A stretch of DNA of 64,000 bases from Tunturibacter psychrotolerans (GCF_040359615.1 NZ_CP132942.1:3100001-3164000), one strand, 5' to 3'. Shown: positions 25,465-34,592, counted from the stretch's first letter. Program-made: numbers and translations. Notes: a model not told the origin generated them from the sequence alone.

Positions 25465-25831
25465 GTGGAGGATACACATCCTCTGCATGATGAGAGACGG
25501 ACCTGTTCGTCTTGGTCAACTTGGACGACGGATTCCGACGGCATCGAAGAAGGTTTTGACCGAAAATCTTAGAAACCTCGAATCTGCTGGACTGGTGGTT
25601 AGAACGGATAAGAGTCGCCAAGTCCGGCACGTCGAATACGATTTGGCGGAAGCCTCTAAGTCGGCAACGCATGAACTCCTAGATCACCTAGGAAATGGGG
25701 AGAGGTTTATGACCTTCCCAGGCGGCGGCGTCCGCTGGAGCCCTAAACAAGGCTATTTCCGCGAGCCACACACCGTCGTCACAATTCTCAATTTTCTGCA
25801 ACCGTTACAAAAACAGTTACAGTGGCAATAA
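25460..25831 (+). pseudogene. HxlR-family regulator lacking its N-terminus
   Basis: The frame reads GKWRIHILCMMRDGPVRLGQ, then ASKKVLTENLRNLESAGLV, the winged helix-turn-helix of HxlR proteins. The first 20 or so residues, which normally carry the family cysteine, are replaced by the mdcH relic; a stop codon lies at 25445-25447 in this frame. An ATG at 25487 could restart translation but would cut into the domain. Best read as a deletion junction between mdcH and an hxlR-type gene. It could still give a truncated product. Confidence 0.6.
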
Positions 25832-25833
25832 AT

Positions 25834-25859
25834 AAGGCCAGCCGGTTAGGTCTGGCCTT
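25834..25859 (-). terminator. Rho-independent terminator of tRNA-Leu
   Basis: An 8-bp perfect stem (AAGGCCAG / CTGGCCTT) with a ten-base loop. On the minus strand it is followed by TTATTTATT, and it starts 26 bases beyond the tRNA 3' end. Confidence 0.65.
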
Positions 25860-25884
25860 CTCGTAACTTATTGATTCTTTGGAT

Positions 25885-25969
25885 TGGTGCGGAGGAGGGG
25901 ACTTGAACCCCTATGCCTTGCGGCGCTAGCACCTCAAGCTAGTGCGTCTGCCAATTTCGCCACCTCCGC
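25885..25969 (-). tRNA. tRNA-Leu (anticodon GAG)
   Basis: An 85-base class II tRNA. The acceptor stem GCGGAGG pairs with CCTCCGC, then discriminator A and an encoded CCA. The anticodon stem CTAGC/GCTAG encloses the loop TTGAGGT, giving anticodon GAG. The T arm is GGGGTTCAAGTCCCC and a long variable arm (CGCCGCAAGGCA region) is present. It reads CUC and CUU leucine codons. Its 3' end points towards the accessory region on the left. Confidence 0.95.
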
Positions 25970-26191
25970 GCTTTGTCTCGACGCTTGTGAGCGCGAGGTG
26001 CGGTAAGCAATCCGAAGGTAAGTATAGCATCTGCGACGGGTTGAATGGGAGTGGGTGTGGATAAGGTTTTACGAAGCCACGCAAGAAGAACTGGCTGCCT
26101 CACAAAATGGTGAACCAAGCGAATAGACCGGGAGGATGACATCTGCTGAGAGTTGACGTCATCCTTCCTAGGCAAGACTTTGCTGATAGTT

Positions 26192-26887
26192 CTAGTTCGC
26201 TGACGCGGAACGCTTCGGCGATGCTTTCCGTAGGATGCTGTCCAAGGCTTTTCCTGCCGGTGTTACGGTTACGGCACCCTCGCGGACGATCTCTGTCGCG
26301 GTGATGTTTTTTCCGTAGACGGCCTTGTTGGCGTCATCGTCGGTGTCCATGGAGGCGCTGGCGATAGAGGCTCCGGCAAACAGACCGCCTTTGGCTCTGG
26401 AGTAAGTGAGGACGTCGACGCCTGGATCGTTGGCAGCGACTGCCTTCGCACCGGTTGGCCCGGCTACGGCGGTTGCGTCAGCACCCAGTTTGAGCTTGCC
26501 GGATAAGATCTTCTGTGCCCCGGTTTTGGTTTCGACCAGCAGGACGTAGTCTGTGGAGGAACTGCCCAGTTGCAGCCCTAAGCTGCCGACATCCAGTTTG
26601 TACATCGCGGGAGCCGACCAGGGACCGTTCATGTCAGTGCCAGAGCGGCAGATAATGACCCCACGTCCGTAGGTTACGCCGATGCCAATCCCAACTTTCT
26701 TGACAGCGGGAAACACGAGAACACATACAGATTTATCGAGCAGATTTTGAGGGATTCCATCTTCCTTGGCAAGGATCTGTTTCAGAACCTCGGCTGAGTC
26801 ACCCAGGCGATTGTCGATCTTGTTTTGCGCGACGGCGGGCAAGGTGACTGCAGAGCATACCAGAGCGACTAGTAGTTTCTTGTTCAT
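26192..26887 (-). CDS. Secreted SYLF-domain (YSC84-like) lipid-binding protein
   Basis: 231 residues with a signal peptide (LLVALVCSAVTLPAVAQ). The SYLF domain spans roughly residues 35-215: IPQNLLDKSVCVLVFPAVKK, GIGVTYGRGVIICRSG, WSAPAMYKL, and YSRAKGGLFAGASIA. SYLF domains bind phosphoinositides in eukaryotes; bacterial members are periplasmic and of unknown role, often upregulated under stress. It stands alone, with a tRNA downstream and a decarboxylase terminator upstream. Confidence 0.88.
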   Translation of the reverse strand: MNKKLLVALVCSAVTLPAVAQNKIDNRLGDSAEVLKQILAKEDGIPQNLLDKSVCVLVFPAVKKVGIGIGVTYGRGVIICRSGTDMNGPWSAPAMYKLDVGSLGLQLGSSSTDYVLLVETKTGAQKILSGKLKLGADATAVAGPTGAKAVAANDPGVDVLTYSRAKGGLFAGASIASASMDTDDDANKAVYGKNITATEIVREGAVTVTPAGKALDSILRKASPKRSASAN

Positions 26888-27078
26888 CGGAGGACCTTTC
26901 TTGGTTTGTTTTTCGGAATATTGGCCGGTCGTCGTAGCTGTTCAATGCACATAGAATTGACCAGCCTCAACCGGTGAAACTTATCGAAAATACCAGGCCG
27001 TGATGCAAATGGGAGGAAGAGTTCGGCAACGGTAAGACAGAGATCAACCGCCATCGACTATGGTGGCAAGTTAAAGGG

Positions 27079-27110
27079 AAAGACCTCTTCTGTCAACAGA
27101 AAAGGCCTTT
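27079..27110 (-). terminator. Terminator downstream of the Orn/Lys/Arg decarboxylase
   Basis: A 15-bp stem with two mismatches (left arm AAAGACCTCTTCTGT, right arm ACAGAAAAGGCCTTT) and a tiny loop. On the minus strand it ends TCTTTCCCTTT, 35 bases after the decarboxylase stop. Confidence 0.6.
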
Positions 27111-27144
27111 GGACTTGGTTGAGGGGGCACGGGTTACAAGCAAG

Positions 27145-29577
27145 TTACCGTTCTGACCCCAGCCCGCTACCGGGGGTGACAGGGGAGGTCGCAGGTGTGC
27201 GCTTCCTCTTCTTGACCGGCGGTGCTGCGTTTGGCGGGCGCTGTTTTCCGTGGCCGTTACCGTTTTTCTTTTTGCCGGGGGTTTCGATCACTGCGCGCAT
27301 CCAGTAGTTTCCTTCTGCATCGGTCTCGATGCCGTGAACTTCGCGCTCGAAACCGGGGAAGCGCTTGCCAAACTCCTCCATCGCCAGAATGAGCTTGATG
27401 ACAGGGCTTTCGGCACTGCCGAGGCGCTCGCCGGGCATGGACATGGGGATACCTGGAGGGTAGGGAACGAGCATGACTGCGGCGATTCGGCCAGCCATCT
27501 CGGAGAAGCGGATTTTTTCTGTTTCGTGGCGAAGAAGCTTCTGGTAAGTCTGGGCAGGAGTGAGGATGGGGTCGAAGTCTTCGTCGCAGGCGTCGTTGAC
27601 GAGGCCGGAGAGGTTGAGCTGAACCATCGCGGCGTGCATCTCGTCGGAGAGCTCTTTGAGGGAGACGTTGCGATAGCGGTGGGGAAAACGGGAGACGAGT
27701 TCCGGCAGGGCCTCTTCGAGGGACGCTTCTGAGTCGTAGAGACGTTTGAACTCGAAGAGGTTTTCGAGCAGGGCGCCCCACTTGCCTTTCGAGGTACCGA
27801 CCGAGAAGAGGACGAGAACGGTGTAGTCGCCGGTGCGGGCGATCTCGACGCGGCGGCCGTCGAGGAACTCGGTGACGATGGCTGCGGGGATGCCCCAGTC
27901 GCTGACCTTGCCCTGAGCGTTGACGCCTGGGGTGAGGATGGTGACCTTGGTGGGGTCGAGCATGCAGTAGTCGTCGGCGATGTCCTCGTCCTGGAAGCCG
28001 TGCCATTCTTCGCCAGCTTTGAGGGTCCAGGCGCTGGAGCGATTGGTGAGGAGGCCGTCGGCAGCTTCTTCGAGGAGATAGGTCTGTTGGTCGAGGGGAT
28101 CGAAGACGTATTCGGGTTGATAGAGGCGGAAGAACCAGCCCTGCTCGGCTGCGCGGAGACGATGGCCGATGGAGGACATCGCTTTGCGAAAGCTGATGGC
28201 GTCATGCAGGGTCTCACTCATCAGAGTGGGTCCGGCGGGGTCGTCCATCATGGCTGCGGCTACATCGAGCGAAGCGATCAATGGGTAGAACGGCGAGGTG
28301 GTGCCGTGCATCATGAACGACTCGTTGAACTGATCGAAGTCGAGGTTGGCGCGGGGGCTGAGCTTGACGTGGATCATGGAGCCCATCGAGAAGGCCGCCA
28401 GCATCTTGTGCGTGGATTGCACCGCGAAGATTGTGGGGCGGTCGGGCATGTCGTCCGGTACGCCCATGGCGAAGCGTCCCTGGTAGATCTCGTGAAACTT
28501 GGCGTAAGCGTACCAAGCCTCGTCGAAGTGGATGCGGGGGACGGATTTCGAGAGCTCGGTCACGACACGGTTGACGTCGTAACAGAGGCCGTCGTAGGTG
28601 GAGTTGGTGACGACGGCGTAGGTGGGGTTCTGGTTGGCGACGCCAGTGGTGAGTGGGCTCTTATCTATGATGCCGCGGATGAATTCGGGACTGAATCGCT
28701 TGAGGGGGACGAGGCCGATCATGCCGTAGCCGTTGCGCGTTGGCTTCATATAGACCGGGCGTGCGCCGGTGACGGTGAGGGAGTGGCAGATGGACTTGTG
28801 GCAGTTGGCGTCGGCTAGAACGATGTCGTCCTGTGCGATGACGCCGTGGCCGACGATCTGATTGGATGTGCTGGAACCACCGAGTACGTAGAAGGTCCAG
28901 TCGGCGCCGAAGATACGGGCTGCGTTGCGTTCGGATTCTCCGGGAGGCCCAAGGTGGTCGAGCCAAGAGCCGAGCGGCGCGGTGGAGATGCCGAGGTCCG
29001 AGCGCATGATGTTTTCGCCGAAGAATTTGTGAAACTCCATGCCGACGGGGTGCTTTAGATAGGCCACGCCGCCCATGTGGCCGGGGGCGTCCCAGGAATA
29101 AGCGCCCTGGTCGTTGTACTTTTTTAGCTCGCGGAAGTAGGGCGGAAGGAGTTGCTCGTGGTAGCGCTCGACGGCGAAGTCGACGCGGTTGGCGATGAAG
29201 GCGGGGGTGTCGCCGAAGAGATGGATGTACTCGTGAACCTGCTTGACCACTTCGAGAGGAAGTTCGCTGACTAGAGTGCGGTCGGCGATGAGAAAGATGG
29301 GAATTTTTTTGTTGCGGCGACGAACGGCGCGGAGGATGGCAAGCGCGGCTCCTTCAGCAAACTGGTTCTCGCCTTCGAGATCCCAATCCAGAAGGATTGT
29401 GCTGTAGGAAGGATCGGAGGTGACCAGGGACAAACCGTCCTCCGGCGTCGAGGTGCGGACGACCTCGTAGCCTTCGAGACGGATGGCCTCGACGAGGCGC
29501 TCCATGGCGCGGTCTGAGACGGAATCCGTACCGCCAACTTCACTCGCAATCAATAAAACCCAACGACCTTCGCTCAT
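27145..29577 (-). CDS. Orn/Lys/Arg decarboxylase (class I, PLP-dependent)
   Basis: 810 residues. An N-terminal response-regulator-like wing domain (about 1-135) is followed by the PLP fold-type I major domain. The PLP lysine lies in STHKMLAAFS near residue 390. GSSTSNQIV, HFDEAWYAY and the C-terminal domain with PPGIPMSMPGE confirm the family. It decarboxylates ornithine, lysine or arginine to putrescine, cadaverine or agmatine; sequence does not settle which. It is about 50-90 residues longer than E. coli inducible enzymes, with a basic, proline-rich C-terminal tail (GKKKNGNGHGKQRPP) of low complexity. Stands alone with its own terminator. GC content is clearly higher than in the regions to the right. 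Confidence 0.92.
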   Translation of the reverse strand: MSEGRWVLLIASEVGGTDSVSDRAMERLVEAIRLEGYEVVRTSTPEDGLSLVTSDPSYSTILLDWDLEGENQFAEGAALAILRAVRRRNKKIPIFLIADRTLVSELPLEVVKQVHEYIHLFGDTPAFIANRVDFAVERYHEQLLPPYFRELKKYNDQGAYSWDAPGHMGGVAYLKHPVGMEFHKFFGENIMRSDLGISTAPLGSWLDHLGPPGESERNAARIFGADWTFYVLGGSSTSNQIVGHGVIAQDDIVLADANCHKSICHSLTVTGARPVYMKPTRNGYGMIGLVPLKRFSPEFIRGIIDKSPLTTGVANQNPTYAVVTNSTYDGLCYDVNRVVTELSKSVPRIHFDEAWYAYAKFHEIYQGRFAMGVPDDMPDRPTIFAVQSTHKMLAAFSMGSMIHVKLSPRANLDFDQFNESFMMHGTTSPFYPLIASLDVAAAMMDDPAGPTLMSETLHDAISFRKAMSSIGHRLRAAEQGWFFRLYQPEYVFDPLDQQTYLLEEAADGLLTNRSSAWTLKAGEEWHGFQDEDIADDYCMLDPTKVTILTPGVNAQGKVSDWGIPAAIVTEFLDGRRVEIARTGDYTVLVLFSVGTSKGKWGALLENLFEFKRLYDSEASLEEALPELVSRFPHRYRNVSLKELSDEMHAAMVQLNLSGLVNDACDEDFDPILTPAQTYQKLLRHETEKIRFSEMAGRIAAVMLVPYPPGIPMSMPGERLGSAESPVIKLILAMEEFGKRFPGFEREVHGIETDAEGNYWMRAVIETPGKKKNGNGHGKQRPPNAAPPVKKRKRTPATSPVTPGSGLGSER

Positions 29578-29960
29578 TACACCTCACACTTCTTCTGGTT
29601 TAGTCCTCTTAGATGTTACAGGGAAGTTTTGTGCGAGGTTTATGGAGTGTTAATGTGTGGGGATTTTATTGCTTTACGGCGCTGGCGCACCGGGAGAACG
29701 CAAAGGAGAGGTCTTCGGCCACGGCGTTCAGGAGCTTCGTTTCGACGCAGCGGCAGTTGAGATAAACGTGCGTCGAGCAGGTGCCGCAGACGAGAGTGAG
29801 CTGCTTTTTGAGGGCTTGACGTGCACGATGATTAGCGCTTTGCCGAATATCTTCCGCAGTCGCAGTGGAGTCAACTCGCCTGCGCAGCAACGAAAAAAGA
29901 GCTCTCGCTGATGCAAAAGCCCGATGAGGACGTTCGTGGACATGTTTCGAGAGGTAGGAA
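29578..29960. other. Intergenic region; unsupported frames only
   Basis: Two overlapping minus-strand frames of 105 and 116 codons cross this stretch. The first contains HRARQALKKQLTLVCGTCST and two further cysteines, which is suggestive but matches nothing I recognise. Neither has a convincing ribosome site, so I leave them uncalled. The decarboxylase promoter must lie near 29580-29650. Confidence 0.35.
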
Positions 29961-29986
29961 GCGGTGTGAGATCGTCTCCACACCGC
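29961..29986 (-). terminator. Hairpin after the cysteine-rich peptide
   Basis: An 8-bp perfect stem (GCGGTGTG / CACACCGC) with a ten-base loop starts ten bases beyond the peptide stop codon. The following tract (TTCCTACC) is only weakly T-rich, so termination may be partial. Confidence 0.5.
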
Positions 29987-29995
29987 TCCGGTTCG

Positions 29996-30094
29996 TTATT
30001 TGGGTGCATTGCAACTGCAGTCAGCGTCGCAACACGAGCATTCGGCGCAGGCGCAGATAGGCCAGCAAGAGCATTCACAGTTTTTCACAATCAT
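29996..30094 (-). CDS. 32-residue cysteine-rich peptide (metallothionein-like)
   Basis: A very short frame with ten cysteines in 32 residues, arranged mostly as CxC pairs (MIVKNCECSCWPICACAEC, then SCCDADCSC). The ribosome site is ideal: AAGGAG six bases before ATG, and a hairpin follows the stop. Such composition suggests binding of a soft metal such as Cu, Zn or Cd, or an iron-sulfur or thioether role. It matches no metallothionein family that I know. It is too short to be found by ordinary gene callers. The start signal, composition and terminator together make it likely to be real. Confidence 0.65.
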   Translation of the reverse strand: MIVKNCECSCWPICACAECSCCDADCSCNAPK

Positions 30095-30189
30095 AAAACT
30101 CTCCTTGTGTCCGGATTTAAGATGCGAACAAAATAGAGGGCGGAAGAAGGCCGAAATCATTACAGTTGGAGAGTGGAAAAGGGATGTCG

Positions 30190-30912
30190 CTAAAAGTGTT
30201 GGGTGAGATCGGCGAAGCTTGCCAGTTCGAGAAGTTGTTGGCCAGCCGGGGGCTGGTTGACGACTTCGTGTTCGAGGACCCAGGTGAAGTCGTGGGGGAT
30301 AAAGATGGCGTTCAGACCTGCAGAGAGTGCGGGATTGACGTCAGAGCGTGGACTATTGCCGATCATCCAGGTTTTGCATGCATCGCAGCCGTGCTGAGAA
30401 GCTAGCGAGAGATAGGCCTGAGGGTGTTTTTCAGAGAGCACCTCGACTGCAGTGAAATGGGGGGCGAGGCCGGAGCGATGCAGTTTGTCGGTCTGTTCGG
30501 TTTGATCTCCCTTGGTGACAAGGATGAGGCGATGGCGGGTGGCGAGTTCGCTGAGGGTGGGTGCCACATTGGGCAGGAGCTCGATTTCCTGCTCGGCGAT
30601 TGACTGGGCAAAGCTTTCGATGCGGTGGTGCTTCTCATCGGTCATCGGAGTGTCGGTAAGTTGCTCGAAGCAGGTGATCAACGATTGGCGGAAGCTGTGA
30701 AGTCCGTAGCCGTGGGTACGGATGGTGTCGTGCTCGACTTGATTGAGATGGCTTCGCACCTCTTCGGCCGTGTGGACGCGGTGATCGAGGTAGGAGACGA
30801 AACTGGTAATCGCACGTTCGAAGTAGATGTTGTTCTCCCAGAGAGTGTCGTCGGCGTCGACGAGCAGGGTCTGGTTGGCGGGGCGGCGAGTGACCTGATT
30901 GGGGGAGTTCAC
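30190..30912 (-). CDS. HAD-superfamily hydrolase
   Basis: About 240 residues. Motif I is LLVDADDTLWENN, motif II ILVTKGDQ, the motif III lysine lies in the VLSEKHPQAY region, and motif IV is MIGNSPRSDVNPA. This is a haloacid-dehalogenase-type phosphatase with an inserted helical cap after motif I. The substrate is unknown. The GTG at 30912 is chosen because the conserved part starts just after it; a longer frame from 31029 is open but composed of unlikely sequence. A TATAAT box ends seven bases before the GTG, so the mRNA may be leaderless. Confidence 0.8.
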   Translation of the reverse strand: MNSPNQVTRRPANQTLLVDADDTLWENNIYFERAITSFVSYLDHRVHTAEEVRSHLNQVEHDTIRTHGYGLHSFRQSLITCFEQLTDTPMTDEKHHRIESFAQSIAEQEIELLPNVAPTLSELATRHRLILVTKGDQTEQTDKLHRSGLAPHFTAVEVLSEKHPQAYLSLASQHGCDACKTWMIGNSPRSDVNPALSAGLNAIFIPHDFTWVLEHEVVNQPPAGQQLLELASFADLTQHF

Positions 30913-30918
30913 AGGCTG

Positions 30919-30924
30919 ATTATA
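30919..30924 (-). promoter_or_regulatory. -10 box of the HAD hydrolase, possible leaderless start
   Basis: TATAAT on the minus strand, with six bases between it and the G of the proposed GTG start. That puts the expected transcription start at the start codon. No good -35 box or ribosome site is visible. Confidence 0.4.
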
Positions 30925-31273
30925 AGGCGAATAGTGCTCCCGATTCGACGCAGTCAGAGAACGAACAAGGGCGGATGCCACGCTTGGGGGATGTATCCCC
31001 GGCGTGGGGTATGCCAGAGTTGAAAGCAATGATTAGTAGTGTTCTCGCGCACATGGAGATGACGAATGCAGGATTTACTCACGATCGCAGACCCTCTGTG
31101 AATGTGGGTTATAGAGTATGGAACCCTTTCGAAGTAGAACTTAGAACTTCCATCGATGGTCAGTATGATCAAGTCGCACAAGATCTTACGCTTGCGATTT
31201 CTGTTGTGAAGTAACGCAGTTCGGACGTATGAGTGTTGATCGACGCTGAAAAGATAGAAGGCAGACCAGAGGC

Positions 31274-34200
31274 ATGATTCCAGAGAATGGCCAGAGGTTC
31301 GGTCCGTACGAGATCCTGGGCAGACTGGGCAGCGGCGGTATGGGCCTCGTCTTTCGTGCGTGGGATGAGCGGCTGCATCGCCAGGTCGCGGTGAAGCTGC
31401 TCCATGAGAGCTACAAGATGCCAGGGATGCGTGAGCGCTTTCTCCAGGAGGCGCGGGCGGCATCTGCGTTGAATCACCCCAATATCTGTACGGTGTTCGA
31501 TATCGGCGCACAGGAGGGCACGCCATATCTGGTGATGGAGTTGCTCGAGGGCGAGACAGTGAAGTCCCGGATTGAGCGTGGCGCGCTTTCGTCGGAGGAG
31601 ATTGTCCGCTATGCGTTGGAGATCTCCGACGCGCTGGCGGCAGCGAACACCAAGGGCATCGTACACAGAGATATTAAGCCGGCAAATATCTTTCTGGTGA
31701 AGATGCCGAATGGAAAGAGCCAAGCGAAGGTGCTGGATTTTGGTCTGGCGAAGATCGGGCTTGAAGAGCGTGGGGGGTGGGAGTCGCGGACGCTGGATAT
31801 GACGCTGTCCGGGGCGACGGTGGGAACGGTGGCGTACATGTCACCCGAGCAGGCGCGAGGCGAGTCGCTAGACGCACGATCGGACTTGTTTTCGCTGGGT
31901 GTCGTGTTGTACGAGATGGCGACTCGGCGGGTTCCATTTGAAGGAACGACGAGTGCGCTGATGTTTGTTCAACTTCTCAGTCACACGCCGGATTCGGTGC
32001 GCACCTGGAACGAATCGATTCCGCGTGAATTGGAGCGCGTCATCTTTAAACTGATGGCGAAGGACCGGACAGACCGATTTCAAACGACAAAGGAGTTGCA
32101 GGAGGCCTTGAACAAGGTCGGCGGCAAACTGGGTCGAGGAGGATGGCTGCACAAGGGACCGATGTCGGCCGTTCCGCTTGTTCGTGCCTATGATCCGGTG
32201 GCTCCGCATAAGGGGCCGAAACGCAGGTCCGAGTCGGGTCAGGGCGGTAAACCGGCGTCGCCGCAAGCAAAGTCTTCAGGTGATAACAACAGCCTCGTCC
32301 GTATTGCTCCCGATTCTGGAAAAGACTATGCGAGTGTTATAGATGGCTCGCGTTCGATGCAAGCAGGGGCTCCGGCATTTGAAAATGCGTATCCTCAGTC
32401 GCAGCTTCGTTCGGCGTACAGTGTTGCGACGCGAGGCGACTCTTCGCAGGATGCCGTCGACGAGGAGGTTGATCCAGCTGCGTTGGCGGCAGCGAGTTTG
32501 CGACACGGGGCATCAGTTCCGCTGCGGTCTTCGCCCGTACTGACGACGTTTGACGGCATTGAGGACCTCGTTGGGAAAGAGCTACCGGAGTGGTCGCGTT
32601 CCGAGGACGAATCCTTCGCGGAGTTGGTGGCGGAGCAGACGAAAAAAACGCGAGTTCGGATGGCAGTCGCAGTGGCCGTAATCCTTGGCGTCGCGGCGGG
32701 GGCCTCTCTGCTGATGGGCAGAAGTCTCTTGCGACCGATGGTGCTGAAACGGAGTGATCGTTTGCTGCTGACTCTTATCCAGAACAAGACCGGAGATCAG
32801 ACACTGGACGGAACGGTGATTCAGGGTCTTGAGATCGCGCTGCATCAGTCAAAGACTTTGAATGTGCTCGGTGGTGACGCATATCACGGGGGAGTGAGCC
32901 AGATCGAGACGGAGAGCAGCGGCGCAGTGATTACGGCGCCTGTGCAGAGTGTCGCACAGAAAGTTGGTGCGAGGGTCTATTTGTATGGAGAGATCACTGG
33001 ATCCGAGGCACCCTACACGATTAGTGTGGATGTTCTGAGGGTAGATTCGAACGACAAAGTGGCGAGTCTTGATGTGATTGCTGCGAGCAGGGAAGAGATT
33101 CCGGCTGCGATCGGTCGACTAGCCTTGGCGGTGCGAAAAGAGATTAGTGAGGATAGTAAAGCCGACGTCGAAAGAAGTGTTCCATTTGTCGAGGATGCTT
33201 CGGCGAACCTGGAAGCGTTGCATGCGTATTTTTCAGGTGCGACGGCAGAGCGGGATGGGCGAATCTTCGATGCATTGAAGGCCTATCGAGAAGCCGTCAG
33301 TTTCGATCCAAAGTTTGTTCAAGCCCAGATGCGGTTGGCGTGGCTCTATCGCGAAGAAAAGGCCGAAGTTTCATCGGCAAATGCAGCTGGATTGGCGCGT
33401 GAAGCGGCTGCTCGCGCTAGTGATGCGGTGAAACTGCTGGCTCAGTTTTGTTTTGAGATGAACGGTAGTGGAGATCTGACGCATGCTACCCGGACGATCC
33501 ACGAATACGTGCTGAGGTATCCGCTCAGCGTTGACGGGCAAAAGGGTCTAGCGTTGACGTTGCGAATGCAGGGGCTGTTTCCGGAGGCTCTGCAAGCGGC
33601 GCAAAAGGGATATGAGGAAAACCCGTTCGATGCGGAGACGTATGTGGAGGCGGAGCGAGATCTGATTGGGACGAATCGGTACGGCAGTGTTCTCGAATTG
33701 AACTCACAAGCGGAACGCACTGGCGTTGCGAGGAATGCCAACATTTTGACAGCGGCTCGCCTAAATGGAAGGGAAGATCTTGTGACCGCACAGGTAGCAG
33801 AGTTGGAAAATGCACTCGCTATCTCAACGCCGGCCGATCGCATGCAGGTGACGTACGCGAATTTGGCCAATTACGCCATGTTTCTGGATAACACAGGAAG
33901 GAGAAGCACTGCGGTGGAACTGTGGCGGAAGACCGCCGCGAGAGTTAGCGACGATAGCCAACTTTTGGGCACGCAAGCATATTTTTTGGCGCAGGGTGCA
34001 CTGGATCAAGCTTTGGCTGAGAATTGCACTGTCGCTCTCTCGATGGTTGAGGATGTGAAGGGCTTGCAAAAAGGACCCAATGCGGTGTTTGACGCGGGGA
34101 TGGCAGCCGCTCTTTGCGGTGATCAGCCGTATGCGGTGAAGACTGCCGCTACGCTGCAACAGGATTTTCCGCGAAATACTGTGGCGATCCAAGACTATGT

Positions 34201-34567
34201 TCCCGAGTTGCGGGCTGCGGCTGAGATTGGGATAAACGAGCCGGAGAAGGCCCTTCCGGGTTTAAACACAAGCGCACAATACGATCAGTCATTACTGGCG
34301 GTATATTTGCGTGGGATGGCTCATGCAGCGTTGGGCCAAGCGCCGCTAGCCGGCATTGAGTATGAGTCGTTGTTGGCTCGCCAGGGTGAGGCGTCGATGC
34401 AGCAAGGAGATGTTTATCCGATGGCGGAGATAGGCGTAGCGCGGGCCTACAAAAGCGGTCGTAATCAACTCGAAAGCATCGAGGTGTATCGCAGGTTCTC
34501 AAAGTTATGGAAGGATGCTGATCAGAATGATCCTCTAGTAACTGAAGCAGTGGCTAGGAATAAATAG
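31274..34567 (+). CDS. Membrane-anchored Ser/Thr protein kinase with C-terminal TPR-type region
   Basis: 1097 residues. The kinase domain (about 10-275) looks active: glycine loop GRLGSGGMGLVF, VAVKLL, HRDIKPANIFL (near 130), LDFGLAK and GTVAYMSPEQARG. A disordered linker follows, then one membrane helix (about 462-485, VAVAVILGVAAGASLLMG). The extracytoplasmic part begins with an alpha/beta domain also seen in other acidobacterial kinases (LLLTLIQNKTGDQTLDGTV, GARVYLYGEITG), then TPR-like helices from about 640 to the end. It probably senses something outside the membrane and phosphorylates targets inside. No obvious partner gene is adjacent. Confidence 0.9.
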   Translation: MIPENGQRFGPYEILGRLGSGGMGLVFRAWDERLHRQVAVKLLHESYKMPGMRERFLQEARAASALNHPNICTVFDIGAQEGTPYLVMELLEGETVKSRIERGALSSEEIVRYALEISDALAAANTKGIVHRDIKPANIFLVKMPNGKSQAKVLDFGLAKIGLEERGGWESRTLDMTLSGATVGTVAYMSPEQARGESLDARSDLFSLGVVLYEMATRRVPFEGTTSALMFVQLLSHTPDSVRTWNESIPRELERVIFKLMAKDRTDRFQTTKELQEALNKVGGKLGRGGWLHKGPMSAVPLVRAYDPVAPHKGPKRRSESGQGGKPASPQAKSSGDNNSLVRIAPDSGKDYASVIDGSRSMQAGAPAFENAYPQSQLRSAYSVATRGDSSQDAVDEEVDPAALAAASLRHGASVPLRSSPVLTTFDGIEDLVGKELPEWSRSEDESFAELVAEQTKKTRVRMAVAVAVILGVAAGASLLMGRSLLRPMVLKRSDRLLLTLIQNKTGDQTLDGTVIQGLEIALHQSKTLNVLGGDAYHGGVSQIETESSGAVITAPVQSVAQKVGARVYLYGEITGSEAPYTISVDVLRVDSNDKVASLDVIAASREEIPAAIGRLALAVRKEISEDSKADVERSVPFVEDASANLEALHAYFSGATAERDGRIFDALKAYREAVSFDPKFVQAQMRLAWLYREEKAEVSSANAAGLAREAAARASDAVKLLAQFCFEMNGSGDLTHATRTIHEYVLRYPLSVDGQKGLALTLRMQGLFPEALQAAQKGYEENPFDAETYVEAERDLIGTNRYGSVLELNSQAERTGVARNANILTAARLNGREDLVTAQVAELENALAISTPADRMQVTYANLANYAMFLDNTGRRSTAVELWRKTAARVSDDSQLLGTQAYFLAQGALDQALAENCTVALSMVEDVKGLQKGPNAVFDAGMAAALCGDQPYAVKTAATLQQDFPRNTVAIQDYVPELRAAAEIGINEPEKALPGLNTSAQYDQSLLAVYLRGMAHAALGQAPLAGIEYESLLARQGEASMQQGDVYPMAEIGVARAYKSGRNQLESIEVYRRFSKLWKDADQNDPLVTEAVARNK

Positions 34568-34592
34568 CCCGCCACGAGTCAGGACGTTTAAT

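Noticed and set aside
27257..28217. Two long minus-strand frames of Arg/Pro/Ser-rich sequence
   Set aside because: Alternative frames inside the decarboxylase gene, with low-complexity composition produced by high GC.
28000..28818. 272-codon plus-strand frame rich in Gly, Val and Glu
   Set aside because: A mirror frame of the GC-rich decarboxylase gene. No start signal and no family resemblance.
29666..30078. 105- and 116-codon minus-strand frames between the decarboxylase and the cysteine-rich peptide
   Set aside because: They overlap each other in different frames, lack ribosome sites, and one runs through the peptide gene and its hairpin. The cysteine pattern of one was tempting but not enough.
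31030..31273. Possible small gene before the Ser/Thr kinase
   Set aside because: Frames are short, without start signals or recognisable sequence. Treated as the kinase upstream region.
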